Below, in pieces: positions 22,696 through 33,549 of a stretch of DNA of 64,000 bases. The DNA is from Watersipora subatra (taxonomy: Eukaryota; Bryozoa; Gymnolaemata; Cheilostomatida; Watersiporidae). The notes beneath the pieces were generated by a model that made no database searches, was not told the origin of the DNA, and worked only from the letters and a program-made list of their open reading frames with translations. Numbering within the stretch: position 1 is the stretch's first letter; each line of letters opens with the position of its first letter. Made by a program: the position numbers and the translations under genes. The stretch covers positions 2,744,001 through 2,808,000 of the forward strand of contig NC_088715.1 of the NCBI RefSeq assembly GCF_963576615.1, given 5' to 3'.

Positions 22696-24352
22696 ATGAC
22701 GCTCAACAATCAAGCTGTGGATTTGATACAAGATAGAGACAAGGTAGCACTTTATCTATACAACTTTAATCTCTTAGAGGGTCGAAAGGTCATCGAGTGG
22801 AGTAGCCTTGAGTCTGAGTCGTATGATCTGGCAGCATTTGATGATGAACTTGTAGTATTAGAAGTGCTTGCTAAGAAGATAACGCGTGTCCGTACTGATG
22901 ATTGGACAATTGCAGAAGAGATTTTAGATAGTAAACCTAACTCAATATGCCTCATTGATAAAAGCCGCATCTGGGCTGCCGACTCTGAAACTATTTGGAA
23001 AATCGACGGCAATTTAAACGTGCGTTTTGGGTGTAGTGATGTGCCATGGAGAACTATTTTATCGCCAAAAAAACCTACGCTACCTGTTAGGCTCTGTAAA
23101 ACTTCAGATGCAGATGGATTCTTCTATGCAAGCAAAGAGAACCGGATTCTATCATTTTGCTCTGATGGTAAGTTTATAGGTTGTGCATAGAGCTTCGCGA
23201 TATGGCGATTTGATTGTTTGGAGACAATTTCGAAGGTAGACAATTTGAAAACCGCTGCCATTTGAAAATATATATTGACAATCGTAGAAACGATATACGC
23301 TTGTAATTGTGCAATGACTATTTATTTTCCACCTGAAAATGTCCCGAGTGAGCTGCTGGAACTAAAACGCACCGGTCCTCTCGTCTTATATCAAGCTCAT
23401 TCCACGACCTTTGACCTTCTACTTACACGGGCATTTAGGCATTTTCACTTCCATGAATGAACACGGACATTCATAAAATAAATGTTTCTAATTGTCACAA
23501 ACATAAAACAGTTTCTTTCTAAGTTAAAATATATAAATAAATCTTATCAAAAATTTACAAGTTTTTACATAATAATATCGCAGCATCTTGCAAATCGTCT
23601 ATAAACAGACGATTAGTGAGATATAGCGATTCGACATTGCAAAGTCGCAATATTGCCAGACTTTGAAAATCTAGAAAATCAGAAATTTTGTAAGATTTTT
23701 ATGAAGTTGTGCATTAGTTATACTCATTAAGTATATCGATGACCAGGTGATTTTTTTGAGGATTCGCTTTCCTATGTTTTAGCATTTGTTAAAAATTGTT
23801 ACAATAAAATTATCTATCATACAAGAACTCTCGAACTAAACAATTGTTTCATTAAAATTATCTATCAAGTTTCAACAAAGTTTAACATTTACTGAGTTTA
23901 CCGCGATTAACTAAAAAAATCGAATAGTTTTATAGAAAAGATAACTCTTAATTTCTATCAACACTTGTAAATAAAAAAATAATTGCAAAAATTAGGATGC
24001 AAATGACAAATTAAAAATAAAAGTTTGCTTTTGAAACAGAGCTTTTTTTCCAAATAGCAAAAATTATTTCTATACATTTTTCCACCCAAAAAGCTAAAGG
24101 TTCTGTTTTTGAACCATTGTACATATCAAAGGTGTATTTATTTAGGAATGCTACCAAACTTTGCCCTAATTAATGTTTGAAAATGTAATAAATTAGATAC
24201 AATATTTTGTCAAAAATATTTCAGGATGGGGACATAATTTCCTATCTAACCCAGACCTATCTGTAGACCAGGAAATCACTGATCTAGCTGTGTGCGGAAC
24301 TAACTTGGTTGTAGCCTGTGGACCAGAGATGATGTTGTTCAAAATACTCTGA
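22696..24352 (+). pseudogene. Propeller exon pair, copy C (5'-truncated duplicate)
   Basis: Exon 22698-23167 and terminal exon 24225-24352 repeat the last two exons of the TRIM-like gene. Frames are open, the donor (GTAAGT) is stronger than in copy B, and the phase (1) is kept. Shared blocks include NLLEGRKVIEWSS, LAKKITRVRTDDWTI and RLCKTSDADGFFYAS. Similarity begins abruptly inside the exon at cgctcaacaa, with no acceptor before it, so RING, B-box and coiled-coil exons are missing. An ATG happens to stand at the junction (22696), so a short propeller-only protein of about 200 residues is possible. Mostly conservative differences hint at past selection. Pseudogene is the cautious call. Confidence 0.72.
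24225..24352 (+). CDS. Terminal exon, copy C
   Basis: Acceptor tttcag, two bases, 41 codons and TGA at 24350. It ends ACGPEMMLFKIL. It differs from copy B mainly in the first ten residues. Confidence 0.65.
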
Positions 24353-24424
24353 CATGGGATCTCTCTGCTTGAGCCTTTTGTATTTAACTTTCCCTACCTT
24401 ATAGACACTAATATCCACCGACCC

Positions 24425-24455
24425 CTTATTGTCACATCTTCCATGTGACAATAAG
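24425..24455 (+). other. 3' hairpin, copy C
   Basis: Perfect 13-bp stem, identical to copy A except for one loop base. Confidence 0.7.
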
Positions 24456-24693
24456 AGAGCTATTATGCTGTGGACAGTTACACTGTAATTCTATAAACCT
24501 ACTGAAATATTTTTAGAGAAATAATGCAGTCTTGTTAAACACTTGATTTCACACGGCAAGAGTGCATGATATCAAAGTTAAAGGATGAGAGAAGAACATA
24601 GGCAAGATTACAGCCAAGAGACACATCTGCAGTAGATCACATTTATATTAGTTACCTTTCTTTTTGCACATCCTGTTATGAATGCTTGCAGCC

Positions 24694-24699
24694 AATAAA
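24694..24699 (+). terminator. Probable poly(A) signal, copy C
   Basis: AATAAA in the conserved context agccAATAAAtacgtg. Confidence 0.55.
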
Positions 24700-24726
24700 T
24701 ACGTGTTGCATGACTACAGTATTGAT

Positions 24727-24890
24727 TGCCATAACATATTCTATTGCCATAACGTATTCTATTGCCATAACGTATTCTGTTGCCATGAAGTATTCCGTTG
24801 CCATGACGTATTCCGTTGCCATGACGTATTCCGTTGCCATAACATATTCCGTTGCCATAACATATTCCGTTGCCATAACATAATCTGTCG
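24727..24890. repeat. 18-bp tandem repeat (cataacatattccgttgc), 9 copies
   Basis: Regular 18-bp units. As 18 is a multiple of three, both strands read open in several frames, which explains the spurious ORFs here. Confidence 0.95.
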
Positions 24891-24991
24891 CCTGGAGAGT
24901 TGCTGATTTTATGCAGCCCTTTTTACCAAAATACCTTATTACATTGTTCCATAATATTGCATTATTATGTGTGCTGTTATGCAGTATCTTA

Positions 24992-25178
24992 TCATACGAC
25001 AGGTGTCTGATCATACGACAGGTGTCTGATCATACGACAGGTGTCTGATCATACGACAGGTGTCTGATCATACGACAGGTATCTGATCATACGACAGGTG
25101 TCTGATCCTACGACAGGTGTCTGATCATACGACAGGTGTCTGATCAAACGACAGGTGTCTGATCATACGACAGGTGTA
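24992..25178. repeat. 19-bp tandem repeat (tgatcatacgacaggtgtc), 10 copies
   Basis: Near-identical units. Each unit carries the palindrome TGATCA. The degenerate version in copy A is at 1180-1350. Confidence 0.95.
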
Positions 25179-25488
25179 AGCTTGTAAGCTTTTCTTGTCC
25201 TATTACAGGTCTTCTATCACATATAAAGCCTATAATCAAGCGTATTAACATGTGACAGATTGTCTGATATATGACAGATGTCCCGACATATAACAGGCCT
25301 GGAGACAAACATCATTTGTAGCTGATGATTCAATGAGCCATGCCATGCGAAAAAACAGCATTTCAAATTATTCTGAGATTATGCAATTGCCTAAAGATGA
25401 ATATATTTTCCATAGTAAATTTGATATACTTTACATAGAAGATACAATTAAAATACAACTTCAAGATGGAGCTCAGACTATCCATTTG

Positions 25489-25559
25489 TTAGAGGATACC
25501 GAGTCGACGCTCCATAAGTGCGTGTGGATCACCGGCTCGCTCTGGAAACTCCATTGGAC
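25489..25559 (-). CDS. POMP: POMP last exon
   Basis: The minus-strand acceptor catgttcag is followed by GT and 22 codons to TAA. It encodes PMEFPERAGDPHALMERRLGIL split around the previous exon's Ser. The plus-strand open frame over the same bases is a shadow: the differences from copy A are silent or mild on the minus strand but all amino-acid-changing on the plus strand. Confidence 0.85.
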
Positions 25560-28500
25560 CTGAACATGCAAAATAAACTTTCATATAGCTAGTTTATTTA
25601 TGTGACAATAACTGGTATAAAGACACAGCAGTTGCCAAAGAATAACAAAGATGACAACACTTACTGTTGAAGACATCCTCTATGTCTATGGATTCATCCC
25701 TGCCTGTTAGTATGTCCTCCATCAAGTTGGAATTTCTTGTGGCCATGCACGGCAGTCGATTTATCTGTTAATAGACGCGATTAGTTTTTAGAGGTTAGAA
25801 AACTCCGGAACAGTCTACTAGCAAGGGTTGAACTTCTGAAAGCATGTGATTGTTCGTATGTAAACTCTTCCAGTTGGCTGAGTACAAGAGGGTGCTATAG
25901 AGGCAGAAGTTTTGTCCCTGAACATTATTGAACATCTATTGACAAGTTGTACAAGAGACAGCCTGCTCTCTTTGTTGTAAAAGACAGTTTATGCCTTTAG
26001 TATAATTATGTATGAGTGATACTCTGCTTGCATTTCCAAATATGGACAGGTGACCTTTCATAGGCCAGCTGCACGATTGACATATCATACTTTTCGGACT
26101 ATTAACCGCACCCTTATATAAGGCGCATCTGCTTTATTTAAAAAAAAGATAATAAAACAATACATAGGCCGCACCTTTGTATAGGCCGCAGAACTCACGA
26201 CGGAGATTTTTAACATGGCAGCAACTTTGCTAGTTAAAACGGAACAGTGCCGTTAGGCACTGTTCCGTATTAACTGACACTTTTTAACCCAGCGCCTAAC
26301 GGAACAGTACAGTTGGGTATTGTTTCGTATTTTCTTTCACCGGTAAAGATACACTAACCAGAGATTCCGAATGATGCGCCCTAGAAGTGAAAGAAAAAAC
26401 CACAGAATAGCCGCACCCTTATATAAGCCGCATGGCTCATAACATCAGAAAAAAGTAGTGGCTAAATTATAGTCTGAAAAGTATGGTAGCTGTTTTTGTT
26501 GAAAACAATGCATTGTTACATGAACTTTTTAAAACTGTCATTTGCTTCCGCCCTCGGCCTAAAAGGCACCACGAATAAAACCGCAGTATAAAATAATATA
26601 TCAAATAAAACTCGTGGTTGATTGAGCATGACCAAACCCTTTCACATTTAGAAATGTTTCTTTTAGTTGCACTGGTTCATCATGAAAATCATACCTGCTG
26701 GTGTAAACAATTCCATCCTGATTACGGACAACAGGGTTTATAGACATAGTAGAAACAGGAGTTTTAATCGGCATATTTTGAAGCATCAGTAGTTTCAAAC
26801 ATTATTTTGTGTGCCGTACTGCAATGTCTGCTACCTAGGATGAGAAACTATAGATGCAGCACACACCTGTTTGGCAGCAAACCTCTCCATGCCAAGCTTC
26901 ATAGGCATATGGAGACCTTGTATAGCGCGAGCAGTCGCCATAGCTTGTCTCTCCTGCTGCTCCCTCCACTGTCAACAGACAAAGTTAAACCTAGTACCTT
27001 GATGCCCTCAAACATTCACCCTCGTGTCTCTGTCTCAGTCTTCTGTTATTTATGATATGAACATACGATAACACAAATAAGACACTAATCTATATAAATC
27101 TCAGTGTTCGACCGCCTAATTATAGCCATAAACTTTTAGGAACCGAAAATCCACCTCGCACTGGATTTGAACTCAGAACCTCGAGGTCTGCAGACCAGCT
27201 AGCCAATCCACTACATTACGCTGTCCATTTCGCTGTCACATTACATACTATGAAACAATAGGATACATACATGCACTTAATCATCATTTGCGAAAATTCT
27301 ATCAGCCAGCTTGACGTTACACGTAATGTCATTACTCATTAGGTCAAGCTGGTTTCACGGCTGCTATTAAAGATAAATCAGGTAAGTTACTCAAATTCAA
27401 TGGGTAACTAGAAAATTCCCCTGTCATACAGCCCACGACCAAAGAGATAAATGAAAAAAGAAAGGGTACTACTGGTTGAAAAATGCAATATTAGCAATCA
27501 AATGGCACTGCAGTGCAATATGATAACTGCAATGGTAGCTGTAATGTACTGGGTGTTATTATATACAACAAACAGCAATAATGAAAGGAAAGATTATATG
27601 TTTATATCTCTCCCTGCAATAGGAGAAATGCAATATTAAGTAAGTAAAATGGCAAGCTGCTGTGTAATATACACAGGCAAGGGGGGGGGGGGGCTGTATA
27701 TCATTGGTCATAGCAACCAATATCAAGAAGTTGTGATATTTATCTAGATTTCTGTATTTATATCTAAAAAGCTATGCTGAATTTAAAAATCTAAACAGAT
27801 TTTAGCTGGTTGTCATAAAAATTGATGTATATCTATAAGAAAATGTAGACCTATAACTTAATTTTGTAGATATTACAAACGGCTTGGCAGTACCGCGATA
27901 TTGGGCACAGCCGCAGTATCATCAACAAAATCATTAGAAAAATAATAACAGTACATATTGCAAACCATTGGTCACTATAATTATACTTTGATCTTGTAAA
28001 CTCGAATGATTATTCTTACAACTATATATTATAATAATCTCATAAAATCGAATAATTATTCTCACAATTAAATATTGTAATAATCTTATAAGAATCGTTA
28101 GAAAAATATCATCATCATATCCTTTACTTTCACTGCTTTGGACATAAGTTGGAATACCAAAGTACTCATTATAAGTGTCCAAAATGTCAGAGTCCGGTAG
28201 AATCGGCAAAAAAGAAATGATTACTTTTCAGTACTTCTATGTTAATTACAGAAACCTTCGGCAATTGGACAATGCCATAGACTGGTGAAATCACTAAAAT
28301 GTGCACGTTTTTCTCGTGAAATGCGCACGACTTAATGGTTCTACTCTCTGTCGCACGGCCTTATCGGCGTTTCGTTGACCGGTCTTAATTTTGATTAAAA
28401 AACGCTTGTCAAGTTGTAATGGCGATTTTTGGGCCAAATTCATCTGTCTAGCTATGTATAATCCGATCAGATGGGTAAGTTTTAGAATATTGTCTACACT

Positions 28501-31500
28501 ATTCAAAGACTTGGTAACATATTTAAATAGGTTTACGTGTGTTTTGTATGATTATATACTTAAACGGCTCTATACAAAAATAGTTTAATTTTTTGATGTG
28601 ATTTCGGCACAATGGTTTGGTCACGGCCGTTGACGGATAATTTTTCGGGAGCTGTGTGCGCATATGCATTTATCATAAAGCTCCCAAACAATCGCTTCAC
28701 TCGTGTTTGGTCGTGGGATTATTTTATTACCAGTGCTAGTAGTCTACAATAGCATATAGCAATTGTCTTACTGCCAAACATTTGATATTATATTATGTGT
28801 TTGGAGTTGTTGTCACTCGAACCAGTATATAGCTTCTGTTGAGGTGATAAGTTTTCTCAGGATAAGCACCACAAAGTGTACTTTGATTTGTGATAATCCT
28901 AGAACGGATTATTTACGCTGTAAGAGTGCCTACTGTGTATGTAGACCTAATTAAAGTCCTTTACATAGTTCAGAAGTTTTCCTTATAGCAATCGATTTTA
29001 AGCTTTGGGGAACACGATAAAGCCTGCGGTACCATAGTAAAGCTGTTCTTTGTGCTTAGAAAATACGCGCAGCTGTGCCTGTTTATAGCAGTTCGTCTCT
29101 GTGAAACTTTTTGAGATGGCCAAAAATAATACTAGCTCTGCAAAGACTTCAATATTGATGCTGATATCGACTGATTCGGCAATGGTAAAGATTTCAGGTT
29201 AGAAGACCTGAAGAACATGACAACACGAAAGGTAAAGAGAATTAAAATGACAGGAGATACTTGTAGCGGCAGTGTGGAAACTTACGATATGAAATAAATA
29301 TATTTATATGATTTTATTTTAGTTGCTATAAACATTGAGTGTATATGTTCCCTGCTTTTGTATATTTCTTTTGCATATACATGTAAATTTTTAACATTTG
29401 ATATATATTGCTATTATTTATTTTATAAACTTGCAGGTTTGTAACATACCGTCTGATGACCCCAAGGTCGTTTATCTAAAATGAGCTTGCATTCGGCAAA
29501 GGCTCATAACTCAATTTCTATTGGGCTATAGAAAGTTGGTTTTTGTTGAAAACTAGCAAAAATGATTCAGTCCGATGAACCTTTATACATAATTGTTAAT
29601 TCTACAATTATAAATATACAATGTATAATTTTATCTTTTGTTTTCTGTAGACGATGTGTCCAGCTGTAGACATTAAAATCTTGCAATGAATAATCCCCGC
29701 CGTACTAAAATTCAACTTGTGACAATTGAAAACCTGACCACAAGAATAAGCTATTCTTATCTTATCTAGCTCAACTATGGTATTTCCATTTTATAAAAGG
29801 ATTAATATCACATTATATAATATCAAATGCAATATCACAATATTGCATTTGTTCTTTCTTTGAAACTTTTTGTAAAAACTGTTTCAAAATTCATTATCCA
29901 TTTTTCTTTATTCGTAAATTTCATTTTGCGGTTATTGCAAAGGGTAATTGCTAAAAATTACAAAACTAAAAGTGTTCACATAAACAGTCTCAAGTAGAAA
30001 TTGTGTCTACATTCTCTCTCGGTTCGGTTAGACTGAGTAACCTTGTGCAATTCACTGATGTATTTCGTTTAGGCTATCAAATATCAAACGAATCAAATAT
30101 TTAATTTTTAAATTTATACCAGTATCGACTATCGAAAGGTTATAGGTTATATAACAGTAAAGACGTACTCAAAATTTGAATGGCTAGCTTCTGCAGCAGC
30201 AGTAATCTTTTATATACACTATTATGAACTCTCTGTTATTAATTCAACATATTCATTATTTTTATTTTGTTTTATCGGTTCATTTTAATTGTATTAGTAT
30301 CAATTCACTTTTCAATGTAACCATTGTAACAAATCAGACTTTATCTAGCCATTACTTATTATTTTACATTTAAACACCTTTACAGTTGTTTTATTTGTTC
30401 TCATAATTTAATTGAACTGCCCAAAACGCTTTTCTCATGATATGAAATTTAAAAGTTATGATGGTAAATAAAGATCAATTTTGTGTGGGAATATGATATG
30501 CGCGGATATCATCAGCAACCATATAACAAATCATTTATAGCCCTAAAACATATTACATGTATATATAGCCATATAACATATCCTCTGTAGCCATATAACA
30601 TATCCTCTGTAGCCATATAACATATCCTCTGTAGACATATAACATATAATCTATATCCATATATATAACATATGGTTGTTGCTTTATGATATAACATACC
30701 ATAAAGCAGGTAATACATACATGCTCAAGACTGTATTGAAGAGGGTGTGTAGATGGATTAGCCTGGTCCTTAACTGATGATGACAAACTAAAACGACAGC
30801 AATATAAGTCAGCAGTGAGATAGGAACTGTATGCTTTAAGGAGCCAACATTCTCCTATGCATCTTTTGATCTGCTGAGCCCAGGTATGACAGTGACAACT
30901 AAGAGCTGACAGTGACAGCTAAGAGCTGACAGTGACGGCCAAGAGCTGACAGTGACGGCCAAGAGCAGACAGTGACGGCCAAGAGCAGACAGTGACAGCT
31001 AAAAGCTGACAGTGAAGACTAAGAGCAGACAGTGACAGCTAAGAGCAGACAGTGACGGCTATGAGCTGACAGTGACGGCTAAGAGCTGACAGTGACAACT
31101 AAGAACTGACAGTGACAGCTATGAGCTGACAATGACGGCTAAGAGCTGACAGTGACAGCTAAGATCTGACAGTGACAGCTAAGAGCAGACAGTGACAGCT
31201 AAGAGCAGACAGTGACAGCTAAAAGCTGACAGTGACAGCTAAGAGCAGACAGTGACAGCTAAGAGCAGACAGTGACGGCTATGAGCTGACAGTGACAGCT
31301 AAGAGCTGACAGTGACAGCTAAGAGCTGACAGTGACAGCTAAGAGTAGACAGTGACAGCTATGAGCTGACAGTGACGACTAAGAGCTGACAGTGACAGCT
31401 AAGAGCTGACAGTGGCGGCTATGCGCTGACAGTGACGGCTAAGAGCAGACAGTGACGGCCAAGAGCAGACAGTGACAGCTAAGTGCTGACAGTGACGACT

Positions 31501-33096
31501 AAGAGCTGACAGTGACGACTAAGAGCTGACAGTGACAGCTAAAAACTGACAGTGATGACTAAGAGCTGACAGTGACAGCTAAGAGCTGACAGTGGCGGCT
31601 GAGCTGACAGTGACGGCTAAGAGCTGACAGTGACAGCTAAGAGCTGACAGCTAAGAGCAGACAGTGACAGCTAAGAGCAGACAGTGACAGCTAAGAGCTG
31701 ACAGTGACAGCTAAGAGCTGACAGTGACAGCTAAGAGCTGACAGCTAAGAGCAGACAGTGACGGCCAAGAGCAGACAGTGACAGCTAAGTGCTGACAGTG
31801 ACGACTAAGAGCTGACAGTGACGACTAAGAGCTGACAGTGACAGCTAAAAACTGACAGTGACGACTAAGAGCTGACAGTGACAGCTAAGAGCTGACAGTG
31901 GCGGCTGAGCTGACAGTGACGGCTAAGAGCTGACAGTGACAGCTAAGAGCTGACAGCTAAGAGCAGACAGTGACAGCTAAGAGCAGACAGTGACAGCTAA
32001 GAGCTGACAGTGACAGCTAAGAGCTGACAGTGACAGCTAAGAGCTGACAGCTAAGAGCAGACAGTGACAGCTAAGAGCAGACAGTGACAGCTAAGAGCTG
32101 ACAGTGACGACTAAGAGCTAACAGTGACAGCTAAAAACTGACAGTGACGACTAAGAGCTGACAGTGACAGCTAAGAGCTGACAGTGGCAGCTATGAGCTG
32201 ACAGTGACGGCTAAGAGCAGACAGTGACGGCCAAGAGCAGACAGTGACAGCTAAGTGCTGACAGTGACGACTAAGAGCTGACAGTGACATCTAAGAGCTG
32301 ACAGTGACGGCTAAGAGCTGACAGTGACATCTAAGAGCTGACAGTCACGGCTAAGAGCAGACAGTGACAGCTAAGTGCTGACAGTGACGACTAAGAGCTG
32401 ACAGTGACAGCTAAGAGCTGACAGTGACAGCTAAGAGCAGACAGTGACAGCTAAGAGCAGACAGTGACGGCTAAGAGCAGACAGTGACAGCTAAGAGCAG
32501 ACAGTGACGGCTAAGATCAGACCATAATAGCTAAGAGTTGACAATGACACCTAAGAACTGACAATGACAGCTATGAGCTGACAGTGACGGCTAAGAACTG
32601 ACAGTGACAGCTATGAGCTGACAGTGACGGCTAAGAGCTGACAGTAACGGCTATGAGCTGACAGTGACGGCTATGAGCTGACAGTGACGGCTATGAGCTG
32701 ACAGTGACAGCTATGAGCTGACAGTGACGGCTAAGAACTGACAGTGACGGCTAAGAACTGACAGTGACAGCTAAAAGCAGACAGTGACAGCTCAGAGCTG
32801 ACACGGGCTGCTAAAATCAAGACAATGATCGACACAGTTTTATTATAATTAATTTTTCCTTCCATGATTTCGAAGCAACTGCCAAAGTATCTGCAAGAAA
32901 TTACACTTAAGCCAAGGTGCTCTAATTCAGTGAAACCAACAAAGAGTTTTTATTCATACCTTCAAGCTCCTAGGGTATACTGTAGACAAAATACATACCC
33001 TGTATGCATAAGGGAAGCAACTCCATACTCGCCATGCGGCTCTAGTGCTTGTCCTAACTTTTCCTCCTTAGGCCTGAGGCTAGGTATTTTTAGACT
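25489..33096 (-). CDS. POMP: Proteasome maturation protein POMP/Ump1 (5 exons; short N-terminal exon not found)
   Basis: Minus-strand exons in coding order: 32999-33096, 30721-30787, 26867-26968, 25665-25764 and 25489-25559. All junctions are GT-AG and in phase; the lengths sum to 438 bases (145 codons plus stop). Family landmarks appear in order: GEYGVASLMHTGLSSSVKD, STHPLQYS, RAIQGLHMPMKLGME, NSNLMEDILTGRDESIDIED and the C-terminal PHALMERRLGIL. Human POMP is 141 residues, so only a few N-terminal residues are missing. No start codon precedes the first exon in frame (TAG upstream), so a small exon must lie at or above 33100. Role (family knowledge): chaperone for assembly of 20S core half-proteasomes, degraded by the finished particle. 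The first intron carries a 1.9-kb satellite and the third a short transposon. Confidence 0.88.
25665..25764 (-). CDS. POMP: POMP exon with NLMEDILTGRDESIDIEDVF
   Basis: Acceptor ttaacag, 33 codons plus one base, donor GTAAGT. It matches the most conserved central-to-C-terminal segment of the POMP family (hydrophobic LP, N-L, then an acidic D-E-I-ED-F string). It aligns over its full length with 1730-1829. Confidence 0.85.
26087..26484. mobile_element. MITE with atacttttcggactat terminal inverted repeats
   Basis: The ends are atacttttcggactat and its near complement atagtctgaaaagtat. Subterminal gccgcacccttatataag motifs recur inside. The element lies in a POMP intron; the matching place in copy A (about 2140-2150) has no insertion, so it arrived after the duplication. 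No transposase. Confidence 0.85.
26867..26968 (-). CDS. POMP: POMP exon with IQGLHMPMKLGME
   Basis: Acceptor ctgttgacag, 34 codons, donor GTGTGT. It carries the family signature R-x-IQG-x-xxPLK-like core. Copy A (2543-2608) keeps only the 3' two thirds of this exon. Confidence 0.85.
27130..27260 (-). mobile_element. tRNA-derived SINE-like repeat
   Basis: On the minus strand, a box-A-like tagtggattggctagctgg and a box-B-like gagttcaaatcc are separated by about 30 bases. There is no intact acceptor stem, so it is not a tRNA gene. Confidence 0.5.
28200..28985. mobile_element. Dispersed repeat, also inverted at 54380-54900
   Basis: Matching blocks include gtataatccgatcagatggg, gggagctgtgtgcgcatatg and the aaacactcgtgtttggtcg-type segment. 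These are found in reverse order and orientation at 54390-54870. The two copies define an interspersed family of at least 500 bp with no coding capacity recognised. Confidence 0.7.
30180..30480. mobile_element. Fragment of the cgttgcccg repeat family
   Basis: Aligned by eye with 19600-19970 (ttctcatgatatgaa(a/g)tttgaaagtta and flanks), same orientation. Confidence 0.6.
30560..30665. repeat. 22-bp tandem repeat (cctctgtagccatataacatat), 4-5 copies
   Basis: Three near-perfect units plus diverged flanking ones, 60 bases from the POMP exon at 30721. Confidence 0.88.
30721..30787 (-). CDS. POMP: POMP exon with STHPLQYS
   Basis: Acceptor cgttttag, one base plus 22 codons, donor GTATGT. HPL followed by an aromatic and Ser matches the SHPLE/HPLQ motif of the family. 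Confidence 0.8.
30890..32815. repeat. 20-bp satellite array (agctgacagtgacagctaag), about 96 copies, with higher-order repeat
   Basis: Variants alternate agct/ggct/gact and ctgac/cagac. A distinctive block with short units (gtggcggctgagctgacag) occurs at about 31595 and again at 31901, showing a higher-order period near 306 bp. The array lies in POMP intron 1. Confidence 0.97.
32999..33096 (-). CDS. POMP: POMP exon with GEYGVASLMHTG
   Basis: Acceptor ctctgcag, 32 codons plus two bases, donor GTATGT. YGV followed by a small spacer, M and HxG corresponds to the N-terminal conserved motif of POMP. It begins SLKIPSLRPKEEK, so the preceding exon should be tiny and end in phase 0. Confidence 0.75.
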
Positions 33097-33437
33097 CTGC
33101 AGAGCAATAGACTAATTTTAATAACATGATCAGTGAAATATACATGTAGTTTGGATACTGCGATATGCAAGCAGATGAGTATGTTTCAAAAAACTTTGGA
33201 ATTTACTTCGAATCCGCGGTTAAATATTCACAACAATTCTATGTAATACATTGAAACGTTAAAGATGTGGTTGCGTCAATAAATTCCATTTAATGAAATT
33301 AAAACCCATAAAAGGCTAAAACATCAGCTACAATTTGATGCCATTTTTGTCTTTGTAGACCAACCCTGTCCAGAGATATATGCGTTTGAATGAGGTCCTC
33401 TTTTAAAAAGCTCACGTTCCAGCGGGTGCTTCTTTCG

Positions 33438-33529
33438 TGACGTCACAAGCAATACATCTGAAAAGAAACCACGAGCGACAAATAGGAAGTCGCTTCCTTA
33501 GCCAATCATCAGCGCGAAACTTTTATATA
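33438..33529 (+). promoter_or_regulatory. Promoter-like block: CRE, CCAAT, TATA
   Basis: TGACGTCA (33438-33445), CCAAT (33502-33506) and TTTATATAG (33522-33530) occur in this order and with promoter-like spacing in a locally CpG-richer stretch. The orientation suits a plus-strand gene starting at about 33555. As CRE is symmetric and POMP begins just left on the other strand, a shared divergent promoter is possible. Confidence 0.45.
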
Positions 33530-33549
33530 GGCCGTAATAAATGTTAGCA

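Larger units (their letters stand above)
26990..30710. other. POMP intron 2: repeats, no exon
   Basis: It holds a tRNA-like repeat (27130-27260), a 13-G run (27681-27693), a dispersed element (28200-28985), a cgttgcccg-family fragment (30180-30480) and a 22-bp tandem array (30560-30665). Nothing else coding was recognised. Confidence 0.5.

Noticed and set aside
25333..25563. 76-codon plus-strand frame ending KLHWT
   Set aside because: Antisense to the last POMP exon. Differences from copy A change the amino acid on this strand but are mostly silent or mild on the minus strand, where splice sites and phase also fit. I first considered it an alternative last exon of the propeller gene.
26601..26798. 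65-codon minus-strand frame within a POMP intron, partly kept in copy A
   Set aside because: Its phase and a possible donor do not join to the neighbouring POMP exons (a stop results), and POMP homology runs directly from 26867 to 25764.
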